From: Candidatus Omnitrophota bacterium
GTDB lineage: Bacteria > Omnitrophota > Koll11 > Zapsychrales > Aceulaceae
NCBI GenBank assembly: GCA_029931885.1
Contig: JAOZRJ010000031.1
Coordinates: 2,575-10,351, forward strand
Direction of reading: 5' to 3'
DNA: 7,777 nucleotides
Below the pieces are notes generated by a model. It did not search any database and was not told the origin of the DNA. It worked only from the letters and a program-made list of their open reading frames with translations. The first letter of the stretch is position 1, and each line of letters begins with the position of its first letter. Below, in pieces: positions 1 to 6,212 of the stretch. The position numbers were made by a program, and so were the translations under genes.

Positions 1-964
1 AATCTACTCTTTCAGACACAGGACTTCCTTTAATTTTTTCAATTCCAAAGAAAAATAAATGACCTCCGTCTAAAATTGGCAACGGAAGCAAATTAAAAAT
101 AGCTAAACTTGCAGAAATAACTGCCATAATATATAAAACATAAGAAAATCCTAATGATGCAGCCTTTGTTATTATATAAAATATCCCAATCGGTCCAGTA
201 ACGGCATCTTTAGCAGCCATTGAGCCCGTAATCATCAAATACAAAGCCTTATATGTAGTAAAAGTAATCTCTTTTAATTTCTCAAATGCTTTCTGAATTG
301 ATTCCAAGAATCCGTATTTTAAGAAAATAACCTCGTCATTCGGCCTGACTCCAATCATCTTTGATTTAATTTTTTGACCAAAAATATTCTCTCTTTCTTC
401 ATTTTTCGGCGTTAATAGGATCTCTTGTTTCTTATTATTTCTCAAAACAATAACATCTAACCGATCACCTTTAAACTCAGAAATATACTTCTGCACATCT
501 TCCCATTTATCCATTTCTCTGGAATCAATCGAAATAATTCTATCGCCGACTTCCATTCCAGCGCTAATGGCCGGATAATCTTCAATAAGTTCACCAATGA
601 CAGGAGACACTGCTGGATAACCAACAAAAAATACAACACAAAAACATAAAAATGCAAAAACATAATTAACGATCGGACCGGCGGCAACTACAAGAGCTCT
701 TAAGCCAATGGGCTTTGAGTAAAACTCATTCGACTCGCCCTTACATTCAGATCGTTCATCTCCAACCATTTTTACATAACCACCCAGAGGAATAAGGCAA
801 ACTAAGAACTCTGTACCGTCAAAAATACGTCCAAATAATTTTGGGCCAAAGCCGATCGCAAAGCGCTCAACTTTTATCCCAAGAGATTTTGCCATAACAA
901 AATGACCGTATTCATGAACGATGATCAAAACACTTAAAACAATAATAAATACTAATGTTCCCAT
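1..964 (-). CDS. rseP: RseP/RasP-type site-2 intramembrane zinc metalloprotease (3' end cut by window edge)
   Basis: This is an M50-family inner-membrane protease that cleaves transmembrane substrates such as anti-sigma factors after a first periplasmic cut. The visible 321 residues begin with a hydrophobic helix holding the zinc motif HEYGH (residues 17-21). A cytoplasmic loop with GGYVKM (61-66) follows, then a second hydrophobic segment (about 90-117). One PDZ domain spans about 118-190, with the ligand loop around SAGMEVGDRI. Then comes TGPIGI (256-261) and the third metal-ligand region NLLPLPILDGGH (291-302, with Asp299). A single PDZ resembles the Bacillus RasP layout rather than the two-PDZ E. 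coli RseP. Roughly 30-40 C-terminal residues with the last membrane helix are missing only because the window ends. The ATG lies 4 nt after the dxr stop. The nearest Shine-Dalgarno-like AGGA is about 13 nt upstream, so translation is probably coupled to dxr. The family call is secure; the substrate is unknown. Confidence 0.95.
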   Translation of the reverse strand, partial: MGTLVFIIVLSVLIIVHEYGHFVMAKSLGIKVERFAIGFGPKLFGRIFDGTEFLVCLIPLGGYVKMVGDERSECKGESNEFYSKPIGLRALVVAAGPIVNYVFAFLCFCVVFFVGYPAVSPVIGELIEDYPAISAGMEVGDRIISIDSREMDKWEDVQKYISEFKGDRLDVIVLRNNKKQEILLTPKNEERENIFGQKIKSKMIGVRPNDEVIFLKYGFLESIQKAFEKLKEITFTTYKALYLMITGSMAAKDAVTGPIGIFYIITKAASLGFSYVLYIMAVISASLAIFNLLPLPILDGGHLFFFGIEKIKGSPVSERVD

Positions 965-968
965 ATAA

Positions 969-2120
969 CTAAAAAATTCCTTTCTGTGCTTCTTGCCTGG
1001 CCCATTCATCAGCCTGCAAAATTACATCCAAATCAGGATTCTTAATAATTTTGTGCTTACGCACAACCCTTTCTACAATCTTATAAATCTGTGAAAATTT
1101 TATTTTTTCTTTTAAAAAAGCATCAACAGCTTCTTCATTTGCCGCATTCAAAACGCTCCCTAAAGTTCCTCCTTTTCGTGCAACCTGACAACATAAAGAC
1201 AAAGACGGAAATTTTCTTAAATCTGGTTTTTCAAAAGTTAATGTTTTTTGTTTTAAAAAATTTAATGGGGACAATCCCGTATCATCTCGAGACGGATAAG
1301 TTAATGCATACTGTATCGGAATACGCATATCTGTTACACCAAGCTGAGCTAAAATTGATCCGTCAATAAACTCCACCATCGAATGAATAATGGACTCAGG
1401 ATGTATCAAAATTTCAATCTGGTCAACCTTAAGATCAAAAAGCCACATCGCCTCAATAACTTCTAATCCTTTATTCATCAGTGTTGCCGAATCAACTGTA
1501 ATCTTTTTTCCCATCCTCCATCTTGGATGGTTTAATACTTTTTTTACTGTCAAAGAATCAAACTGACTTTTCTTAACATCCTTCAAAGAACCGCCTGAAG
1601 CGGTTAAATAAACTTTTTTCAAGTCTTTGATATTTCTATTATCAAGGCATTGAAAAATAGCACTTTGCTCACTATCGACCGGAACAATGACAGCCTTATA
1701 CTTTTTTGCCTCTTTCATTATTAAGCTTCCGGCCATTACCAAAGCTTCCTTATTCGCTGGGGCAACTATTTTTCCACAACGAACAGCCTCTAAAAAAGGC
1801 TTGAGCGCTGCACCACCCTGAATTGCCAAAATAACAATATCAATATCTTTCTGATTTACAAATGCTTCAATTTCAGTCTCAATTTCAAAAATCTTTACAC
1901 TTTTAGCACAACTTTTCTTTCTTAAGTCAGAAATCTTATTCTTTTGAAGAGCAACACGTTTTGGTAAAAATTTCTTAATTTGCTGCTCAAGCAAATGAAT
2001 ATTATTATACGCACTTAAAGATGTAACCTTAAAATTATCCGGAAAACGCTCAATAACCTTTAGCGTATTAATGCCGATTGAACCAGTTGATCCCAGTATT
2101 GCTACTTTTTTTAATCCCAT
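969..2120 (-). CDS. dxr: 1-deoxy-D-xylulose 5-phosphate reductoisomerase
   Basis: Dxr is the cytoplasmic MEP-pathway enzyme that rearranges and reduces 1-deoxy-D-xylulose 5-phosphate to 2-C-methyl-D-erythritol 4-phosphate using NADPH and a divalent metal. The 383 residues are close to the usual length (about 380-400). The N-terminal dinucleotide motif LGSTGSIG is at residues 9-16 and ANKEAL at 122-127. The metal-binding segment VDSEQSAIFQ (148-157) supplies Asp149 and Glu151, and NKGLE (216-220) supplies Glu220. The substrate-loop segment HPRWRMG (198-204) carries the expected His and Trp. HPESIIHSM (240-248) and NAANEEAVDAF are also canonical. Oddity: Gln152 sits where E. coli has His153. 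The ATG starts one base after the cdsA stop with no evident Shine-Dalgarno, so translation is probably coupled. Its product pathway feeds the isoprenoid precursors used by UppS in the same operon. Confidence 0.97.
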   Translation of the reverse strand: MGLKKVAILGSTGSIGINTLKVIERFPDNFKVTSLSAYNNIHLLEQQIKKFLPKRVALQKNKISDLRKKSCAKSVKIFEIETEIEAFVNQKDIDIVILAIQGGAALKPFLEAVRCGKIVAPANKEALVMAGSLIMKEAKKYKAVIVPVDSEQSAIFQCLDNRNIKDLKKVYLTASGGSLKDVKKSQFDSLTVKKVLNHPRWRMGKKITVDSATLMNKGLEVIEAMWLFDLKVDQIEILIHPESIIHSMVEFIDGSILAQLGVTDMRIPIQYALTYPSRDDTGLSPLNFLKQKTLTFEKPDLRKFPSLSLCCQVARKGGTLGSVLNAANEEAVDAFLKEKIKFSQIYKIVERVVRKHKIIKNPDLDVILQADEWARQEAQKGIF

Positions 2121-2121
2121 A

Positions 2122-2943
2122 CTATAAAGTATTCAGAGCAGAACTTATATAAAGATAAAATGCCGGAGCTGCAAACAGCAAGCTATCTATCAAATCTAAT
2201 ATTCCTCCCATACCCGGCAACAATTTTCCAGAATCTTTAACATTACAATCCCTTTTAATCATGGATTCAGACAAGTCCCCTAATTGCCCAATCGCCCCGA
2301 AGAAAACTCCAATCAAAATTACTTGCACAATAGTATAATTTAATTCCGCTGGCAAAAATGAACTTGCAGCTACTGCCCCGAGCCCACTAAAAATTAAACT
2401 GCCAATCCATCCTTCAACAGACTTATTTGGGCTTACTTTCGGCAAAAGCGGATGTTTGCCAAACTTACTACCAATGATCAACGCGCCAATATCAGCCGAT
2501 TTCGTAACAATTAAAATAAAGGCCAAAAGCTTTACCCCGTCTAACCCAGGAATCATCAACCGAATTTTAACTAAAAAGCTAAAAAACCAGGATACATATA
2601 AAACGCCAAAAAGCGTCGTTGATATTCCCACAATAGCATTACGATTGTCCTTTCGAGAAAACTGCAAAAGTAAAAGTAATAAGAACCCAGTAACAACAAG
2701 CAAAAGCTCCCAGTTCTTAGTCAGCTCAAACCTCGTAAAAATTGACAGAGGAATTGCCGCACCAATAAATATCCCAACATAACTATAGATAGGAATTCCC
2801 TTTTTCTTAATCAAATAAAAGAATTCATACAGCCCGCCCATAGTTAACAAAATAATAAAAGCAATAAAAAACCATTGATTTAATACTGCCAAAATAGTTA
2901 AGGTAATCATAACGGCTGAACTTAAGATTCTTTTTTTGCTCAT
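2122..2943 (-). CDS. cdsA: Phosphatidate cytidylyltransferase (CDP-diacylglycerol synthase), variant signature
   Basis: CdsA is an integral membrane enzyme that makes CDP-diacylglycerol from phosphatidic acid and CTP, the branch point for phosphatidylglycerol and phosphatidylethanolamine synthesis. The 273-residue protein has several hydrophobic segments (about 10-35, 52-70, 79-94, 104-126, 137-158, 180-196, 203-220, 254-269). Conserved family blocks are SADIGALIIGSKFGKH (149-164), SPNKSVEG (171-178) and the C-terminal signature from Ser227 (SMIKRD..VKDSGKLLPG) to Asp253. Within that signature the usual His-Gly-Gly is Met-Gly-Gly (Met245) and the usual Asp-Arg-x-Asp is Asp-Leu-Ile-Asp (Leu251). 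The catalytic Asp and Lys positions remain (Asp223, Lys230, Lys236, Asp237, Asp250, Asp253). The start codon overlaps the uppS stop as ATGA, and AAGGA lies 9 nt upstream. I recall similar variant signatures in PVC-group homologues, so I read it as active. Confidence 0.94.
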   Translation of the reverse strand: MSKKRILSSAVMITLTILAVLNQWFFIAFIILLTMGGLYEFFYLIKKKGIPIYSYVGIFIGAAIPLSIFTRFELTKNWELLLVVTGFLLLLLLQFSRKDNRNAIVGISTTLFGVLYVSWFFSFLVKIRLMIPGLDGVKLLAFILIVTKSADIGALIIGSKFGKHPLLPKVSPNKSVEGWIGSLIFSGLGAVAASSFLPAELNYTIVQVILIGVFFGAIGQLGDLSESMIKRDCNVKDSGKLLPGMGGILDLIDSLLFAAPAFYLYISSALNTL

Positions 2944-3671
2944 CTTGCTTTATCCTTTTTATGTTTTACAGCACCAAAACGTCTTTCTCTTCCTTGAAAA
3001 TCTAAAATTGCCTTCTCAAATTCTTTTCTGTTAAACTCTGGCCAATATTTCGATGTGAAATAAAGTTCGCTATAAGATAACTGCCACAGAAGAAAATTAC
3101 TTATTCTTTTTTCTCCTGATGTCCGAATTAATAAATCTGGATCTGGCATTCCCGCGGTATAAAGTGCTTTAGACACAACTTCTTCCGAAATATCATCAGC
3201 TTTAAGTGTTCCTTTTTTAACATCCAAAGAAATCTTTCTTACAGCATCAACTATTTCCTGTCTGGATCCATAATTAAATGCAATATTAAAAATTAACCCA
3301 GTGTTATTTTTTGTTTTCTTTTCAGCTGTCTCGAAACTTTCTAAAACTTTTTTCGGAACACCGTCTCTACGTCCTAGCACCTGAAACTTTATATTTTCCT
3401 GACCTAACTTATGGGCCTTCTTGTTCAAATTCGATACCAATGCATTAAGAAGCAATGAAATTTCTTTTTTAGGCCTATTCCAATTCTCAGATGAAAATGC
3501 AAATAATGTCAATATCTTGACACCTAACTCATTCGCTATATTAAGAATCTCATCGACCCGCTTGACCCCTTGCAAATGTCCAAAAGAACGCGGCATATTT
3601 CTTTCCTTTGCCCACCTCCCGTTACCATCCATAATAATAGCCACATGATGAGGAACACTATTTCTTTTCAT
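2940..3671 (-). CDS. uppS: Isoprenyl transferase (undecaprenyl diphosphate synthase)
   Basis: UppS is a cis-prenyltransferase that condenses eight isopentenyl diphosphates onto farnesyl diphosphate. The product is the C55 lipid carrier for peptidoglycan and surface polysaccharides. The 243 residues match the bacterial family length. Visible motifs in order are HVAIIMDGNGRWA (9-21), with the diphosphate-binding catalytic Asp15; His32 in FGHLQG; FAFSSENWNRP (57-67); FNYGSRQEI (132-140); and PDLLIRTSGEKRISNFLLWQ (178-197), followed by YSELYFT with Glu202. Arg183 and Arg189 are the expected IPP-binding arginines. The start is set by the N-terminal alignment of MDGNGRW. The Shine-Dalgarno is weak (AAAGG about 12 nt upstream). 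It is the first gene of the uppS-cdsA-dxr-rseP block and is preceded by a 140-nt gap with a likely promoter. Product chain length cannot be read from sequence, so a shorter cis-prenyl product is possible. Confidence 0.96.
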   Translation of the reverse strand: MKRNSVPHHVAIIMDGNGRWAKERNMPRSFGHLQGVKRVDEILNIANELGVKILTLFAFSSENWNRPKKEISLLLNALVSNLNKKAHKLGQENIKFQVLGRRDGVPKKVLESFETAEKKTKNNTGLIFNIAFNYGSRQEIVDAVRKISLDVKKGTLKADDISEEVVSKALYTAGMPDPDLLIRTSGEKRISNFLLWQLSYSELYFTSKYWPEFNRKEFEKAILDFQGRERRFGAVKHKKDKAR

Positions 3672-3698
3672 ACAAACGCTTTGCCTTTATCAATTAAA

Positions 3699-3720
3699 AT
3701 GAGGGATTAAAATCCCCCAT
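3699..3720 (-). promoter_or_regulatory. Hairpin with short U-tract in the uppS leader
   Basis: Read on the minus strand, a nine-base arm (ATGGGGGAT) pairs with ATCCCTCAT around a UUUA loop, with one G-U wobble, and UUUAAUU follows. It lies about 27 nt ahead of the uppS ATG. The shape resembles a small intrinsic terminator for the upstream genes. The U-tract is short and interrupted, and the likely uppS promoter lies upstream of it, so it could instead be a leader element or a partial attenuator. Confidence 0.45.
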
Positions 3721-3753
3721 ATCGCCATCCACGTAAATCATCAACAGTTTAAT

Positions 3754-3783
3754 ACTATTTCATTATATGCTCACTATTTCATT
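3754..3783. repeat. Pair of 11-bp direct repeats around the putative uppS -10
   Basis: The 11-mer ACTATTTCATT occurs at 3754-3764 and again at 3773-3783 on the plus strand, 19 bp apart start to start. The first copy overlaps the TATAAT element by three bases, and the second lies in the spacer just upstream of it. Spacing near two helical turns, together with position at a promoter, suggests a regulator-binding site. Chance recurrence in AT-rich sequence is not excluded. Confidence 0.4.
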
Positions 3784-3790
3784 CATCGCA
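3762..3790 (-). promoter_or_regulatory. Putative promoter for uppS-cdsA-dxr-rseP
   Basis: A perfect TATAAT hexamer is present on the minus strand at 3767-3762, inside the only non-coding gap ahead of uppS. The hexamer at the expected -35 spacing (TGCGAT, 3790-3785) is a poor match, so an activator or an unrecognised sigma preference would be needed. Initiation near 3755 would give a leader of about 85 nt containing the hairpin at 3720-3699. Confidence 0.45.
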
Positions 3791-3811
3791 TTTTTGAGGT
3801 ATAAAATTACT

Positions 3812-4156
3812 TTACTGAACAAGCGCATTTTTAAGCTCAGTTTGTAATATATGATTCAATCTTGTTGTTTTCTCAAGCTCTAAACGTAATTCAGAGACAA
3901 CTTCTTTTTTTTCTCTCAGCAATGCATCTAGCTGATTAATGTTTCCCTGCGCTTTATCAAGCTTTGATGCCAAAACTCTATTCGCTGCCTTTCTCTTCTC
4001 AAGCTTTTCTTCAGCAACCATCCTTTTATATCGCTCTTCATTTAAGTCGTCTCGAGCAGAACCGACTTTCTGTCCGGATACAATAGCAATAATCAAACAA
4101 CTAATTGTTAAAACAGCTAAAAAAACTAAAGGCTTGTCTTTAAGAAGTTTTGTCAT
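3812..4156 (-). CDS. Small membrane-anchored coiled-coil protein, function unknown
   Basis: I do not recognise a family. The 114-residue product has a short basic N-terminus (MTKLLKDK), one hydrophobic segment at about residues 9-27, and then a long charged, Ala/Leu/Glu/Lys-rich stretch from about 36 to 110 with heptad-like leucines and no proline. This suggests a single-pass inner-membrane protein with a periplasmic coiled coil. Cys20 lies inside the hydrophobic stretch (TISC) and is not a convincing lipobox. The ATG is 9 nt after the stop of the OmpA/MotB lipoprotein gene, with a weak AGAG Shine-Dalgarno, so the two are almost certainly cotranscribed. The lipoprotein also has an N-terminal coiled coil, which makes physical pairing a reasonable but untested idea. 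Reading frame, operon position and clear protein-like composition support a real gene. Confidence 0.8.
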   Translation of the reverse strand: MTKLLKDKPLVFLAVLTISCLIIAIVSGQKVGSARDDLNEERYKRMVAEEKLEKRKAANRVLASKLDKAQGNINQLDALLREKKEVVSELRLELEKTTRLNHILQTELKNALVQ

Positions 4157-4165
4157 TATTTAACT

Positions 4166-4807
4166 CTATTTTAAATTTTTAGCAACAGACTCAATCGACC
4201 CTTTTTCTTTAACCACATTCGGCAAAATAACAATTTCGACTCTTCGATTCTTCTGACGGCCTTCTTTTGTTTCATTTGATACAATTGGACGGAATTCTCC
4301 GTATCCAGTAGCTGAAAGACGCTTAGGGTTAACACTTTGACTCTCAATTAAATAATGTAAAACGCTCATGGCTCTTGCAGACGAAAGCTCCCAATTTGAC
4401 TTCCAGCCAGAACGTTTAATAGGAACATTATCAGTATGCCCCTCAATGCCAACATCTAAATTGCTGACAGTAGTATTAAGAACGTCAGAAATTTTTGCCA
4501 ATTTTTCTAAAGAATCTGACCTTAGCTTTGCCTTTCCGGAACCAAAAAGAACTTCAGAAACAAAAGTAATAACAAGTCCTCTTTCAAGCATATCGATCGA
4601 AACTTCTCGATCATCTATTTCTCCCTTAAGTTGTCTCTCAAGCTCTAATTTAGCCCTCTCAAGGTTGCTGAGTTCTCTCTTTAAGTTCGATATTTCTTGA
4701 ATATCCTTTGTTCGTCCCTTCTGAAAAACAACAGTACATCCAGTAAGGCCCATACTGAAAACAGCTATAAGGCAAAATATAAACAGTGTAGATATCATTT
4801 TATGCAT
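4166..4807 (-). CDS. OmpA/MotB-domain lipoprotein (peptidoglycan-associated)
   Basis: The 213-residue protein begins with a lipoprotein signal peptide ending in the lipobox LTGC (21-24). Cys24 would be lipidated, and the following Thr favours outer-membrane sorting. A charged coiled-coil stretch covers about 35-66. The OmpA C-terminal-like domain runs from about 78 to 195. Its peptidoglycan-binding core is GHTDNVPI (123-130, with Asp126) and NWELSSARA (138-146, with Arg145), followed by GYGEFRP (168-174) and the terminal NRRVEIVI. The insertion between Asp126 and Arg145 resembles MotB-type domains more than Pal, but there is no MotB membrane helix, so it is not a motor stator. It likely tethers the outer membrane to the wall. 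It follows purA by 97 nt and has its own promoter-like sequence. The partner is probably the coiled-coil gene downstream. Confidence 0.92.
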   Translation of the reverse strand: MHKMISTLFIFCLIAVFSMGLTGCTVVFQKGRTKDIQEISNLKRELSNLERAKLELERQLKGEIDDREVSIDMLERGLVITFVSEVLFGSGKAKLRSDSLEKLAKISDVLNTTVSNLDVGIEGHTDNVPIKRSGWKSNWELSSARAMSVLHYLIESQSVNPKRLSATGYGEFRPIVSNETKEGRQKNRRVEIVILPNVVKEKGSIESVAKNLK

Positions 4808-4813
4808 TTTTCT

Positions 4814-4820
4814 TCCTCCT
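4814..4820 (-). promoter_or_regulatory. Strong Shine-Dalgarno of the OmpA/MotB lipoprotein gene
   Basis: AGGAGGA lies a few bases (6-7 nt) ahead of the first ATG at 4807. This selects that ATG over a second in-frame ATG three codons later. It is the strongest ribosome-binding site in the window and suggests high expression of the lipoprotein. Confidence 0.85.
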
Positions 4821-4834
4821 TTTTTATAATCCCC

Positions 4835-4863
4835 ACATTAACATACAGCATATTCAAAGTCAA
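4835..4863 (-). promoter_or_regulatory. Sigma70-like promoter ahead of the OmpA/MotB lipoprotein gene
   Basis: The minus strand shows TTGACT (4863-4858), a 17-bp spacer and TAATGT (4840-4835) preceded by an extended -10 TGT. The -35 matches five of six consensus bases. The -10 hexamer is weak, but the TGn extension compensates. Initiation would fall near 4828, giving a leader of about 20 nt that contains the strong Shine-Dalgarno. No convincing terminator lies between purA and this site, so readthrough from purA may add to expression. Confidence 0.6.
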
Positions 4864-4904
4864 GCACATTGTAGTAACTATACTATTCGTAATGAGATGC
4901 GTTC

Positions 4905-6176
4905 CTAACGAGTAATAATTTCATCTCTTTTTGAGCCAATTGAGATATATTTAATTTTCGACTTAAGATTCTTTTCAAGAAATTCAATATATTTTTTGGC
5001 ATTTTTAGGTAAATTTTTATAATTTCGAATTTTGCTAATGGATTTTTGCCAACCATCAAGCTCTATATAAATAGGTTTTACTTTCTGTAAAATATTTAAA
5101 TCCAAAGGAAAATCCTTAATTATTTTACCTTTATATCGATATCCCGTGCAAACCTTAATCTTTTTTAGATCATCCAAAACATCAAGCTTCATAATTGCCA
5201 GTTCAGAAGTCCCATTAATCATAACCGCATAACGGACCAAAACACTATCAAACCATCCACAACGCCTCGGCCTACCAGTTGTCGCGCCAAATTCTTTACC
5301 CTTGGCACGAATCTGATCTTCTAGATTATCTGAAAATTCTGTCGGAAAAGGTCCTTCACCAACGCGGGTAGTATATGCTTTTACAGCAGAAATCATTTTA
5401 TTTATTTTCGTTGGGCCAACACCAGTTCCAGCGCTGACGCCGCCAGCTATGGAATTAGATGATGTAACAAAGGGATATGTCCCAAAATCAATATCAAGAA
5501 ATGTCCCCTGAGCGCCCTCAAACAAAATACTTTTATTAGCATCAATGGCTCTATTCAAAAATAATGCAGTGTCACAAATATAATCTTTCAATTTTTTTCC
5601 GTATTCAAAGTACTCTTTGTAAATATTTCCAAAATTAAAATCTTTTTGATTATAAACTTTCCTGAAAATTTCATTCTTTTCCCTTAAATTATCCTCAAGT
5701 TTAGATTTTAAAACTTTAGGATTCAATAGATCGACCATGCGAATGCCACATCGAGCTACTTTATCAGCATAGCAAGGCCCGATTCCACGGCCTGTCGTAC
5801 CAATCTTATTTTTACGTTTTGTCTCTCTCAATCCATCTAAGATTCTATGATACGGTAAAATCACATGAGCATTTTCTGCAATTTTAAATCTCTTCGCACT
5901 TACATCAACATTCTTACTTTTTAATTCATCCATCTCTACCAATAGTGCCTTAGGATCAACAACAACTCCATTAGCAATAACACAAATTTTACTTTTTCGT
6001 AAAATTGCGGATGGAATCAAATGAAAGATATAACGTTCTTCCCCTACAACAACAGTATGTCCTGCGTTATTACCACCTTGATATCGGGCCGTTATATCTG
6101 CATCTTTTGAGAGGATATCTATAAGTTTTCCTTTTCCTTCATCGCCCCATTGGGCCCCACCAACAACAATATTCAT
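4905..6176 (-). CDS. purA: Adenylosuccinate synthetase
   Basis: PurA catalyses the GTP-dependent joining of IMP and aspartate to adenylosuccinate, the first step from IMP towards AMP, in the cytoplasm. The 423 residues equal the usual bacterial length (about 420-430). The N-terminal loop GGAQWGDEGKGK (6-17) carries the catalytic Asp12. NNAGHTVV (36-43) supplies His40. GTTGRGIGP (126-134) binds IMP, LFEGAQGTFLDIDFGTYP (218-235) is intact, and GVGPTKI (252-258) and GEGPFPTE (273-280) follow. The aspartate-binding loop ATTGRPRRCGWFD (298-310) is canonical. LDVLDD (331-336) and IGSKRDE (413-419) complete the GTP-binding side. No key residue is missing. The start is fixed by MNIVVGGAQWGD, with only a weak AAGAG Shine-Dalgarno. 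It lies 36 nt after the thioredoxin-fold gene, and cotranscription is likely. Confidence 0.98.
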   Translation of the reverse strand: MNIVVGGAQWGDEGKGKLIDILSKDADITARYQGGNNAGHTVVVGEERYIFHLIPSAILRKSKICVIANGVVVDPKALLVEMDELKSKNVDVSAKRFKIAENAHVILPYHRILDGLRETKRKNKIGTTGRGIGPCYADKVARCGIRMVDLLNPKVLKSKLEDNLREKNEIFRKVYNQKDFNFGNIYKEYFEYGKKLKDYICDTALFLNRAIDANKSILFEGAQGTFLDIDFGTYPFVTSSNSIAGGVSAGTGVGPTKINKMISAVKAYTTRVGEGPFPTEFSDNLEDQIRAKGKEFGATTGRPRRCGWFDSVLVRYAVMINGTSELAIMKLDVLDDLKKIKVCTGYRYKGKIIKDFPLDLNILQKVKPIYIELDGWQKSISKIRNYKNLPKNAKKYIEFLEKNLKSKIKYISIGSKRDEIITR

Positions 6177-6212
6177 AAATTACTCTTTCTATTTAATATG
6201 TTAATCTCTATT

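Noticed and set aside
457..687. Minus-strand open frame inside the rseP region
   Set aside because: It overlaps rseP in another frame. The rseP frame carries HEYGH, PDZ and LDG motifs, so this is a shadow.
1091..1369. Plus-strand open frame inside dxr
   Set aside because: It is antisense to a complete, highly conserved dxr, has low-complexity K/L/F-rich content and no recognisable motif.
2456..2782. Plus-strand open frames opposite cdsA, uppS, the coiled-coil gene and the lipoprotein gene (for example 2456-2782, 3421-3648, 3939-4163, 4368-4700)
   Set aside because: All are antisense to well-supported genes, with compositions typical of reversed coding sequence and no ribosome-binding site or family resemblance.
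4864..4904. Possible terminator just after purA
   Set aside because: Only a four-base stem (AGTA/TACT) is visible and no U-tract follows.
4697..4915. Plus-strand open frame spanning the purA-lipoprotein gap
   Set aside because: It mostly covers the lipoprotein signal-peptide region and its promoter in reverse. The encoded sequence resembles no protein and the minus-strand promoter explains the gap.
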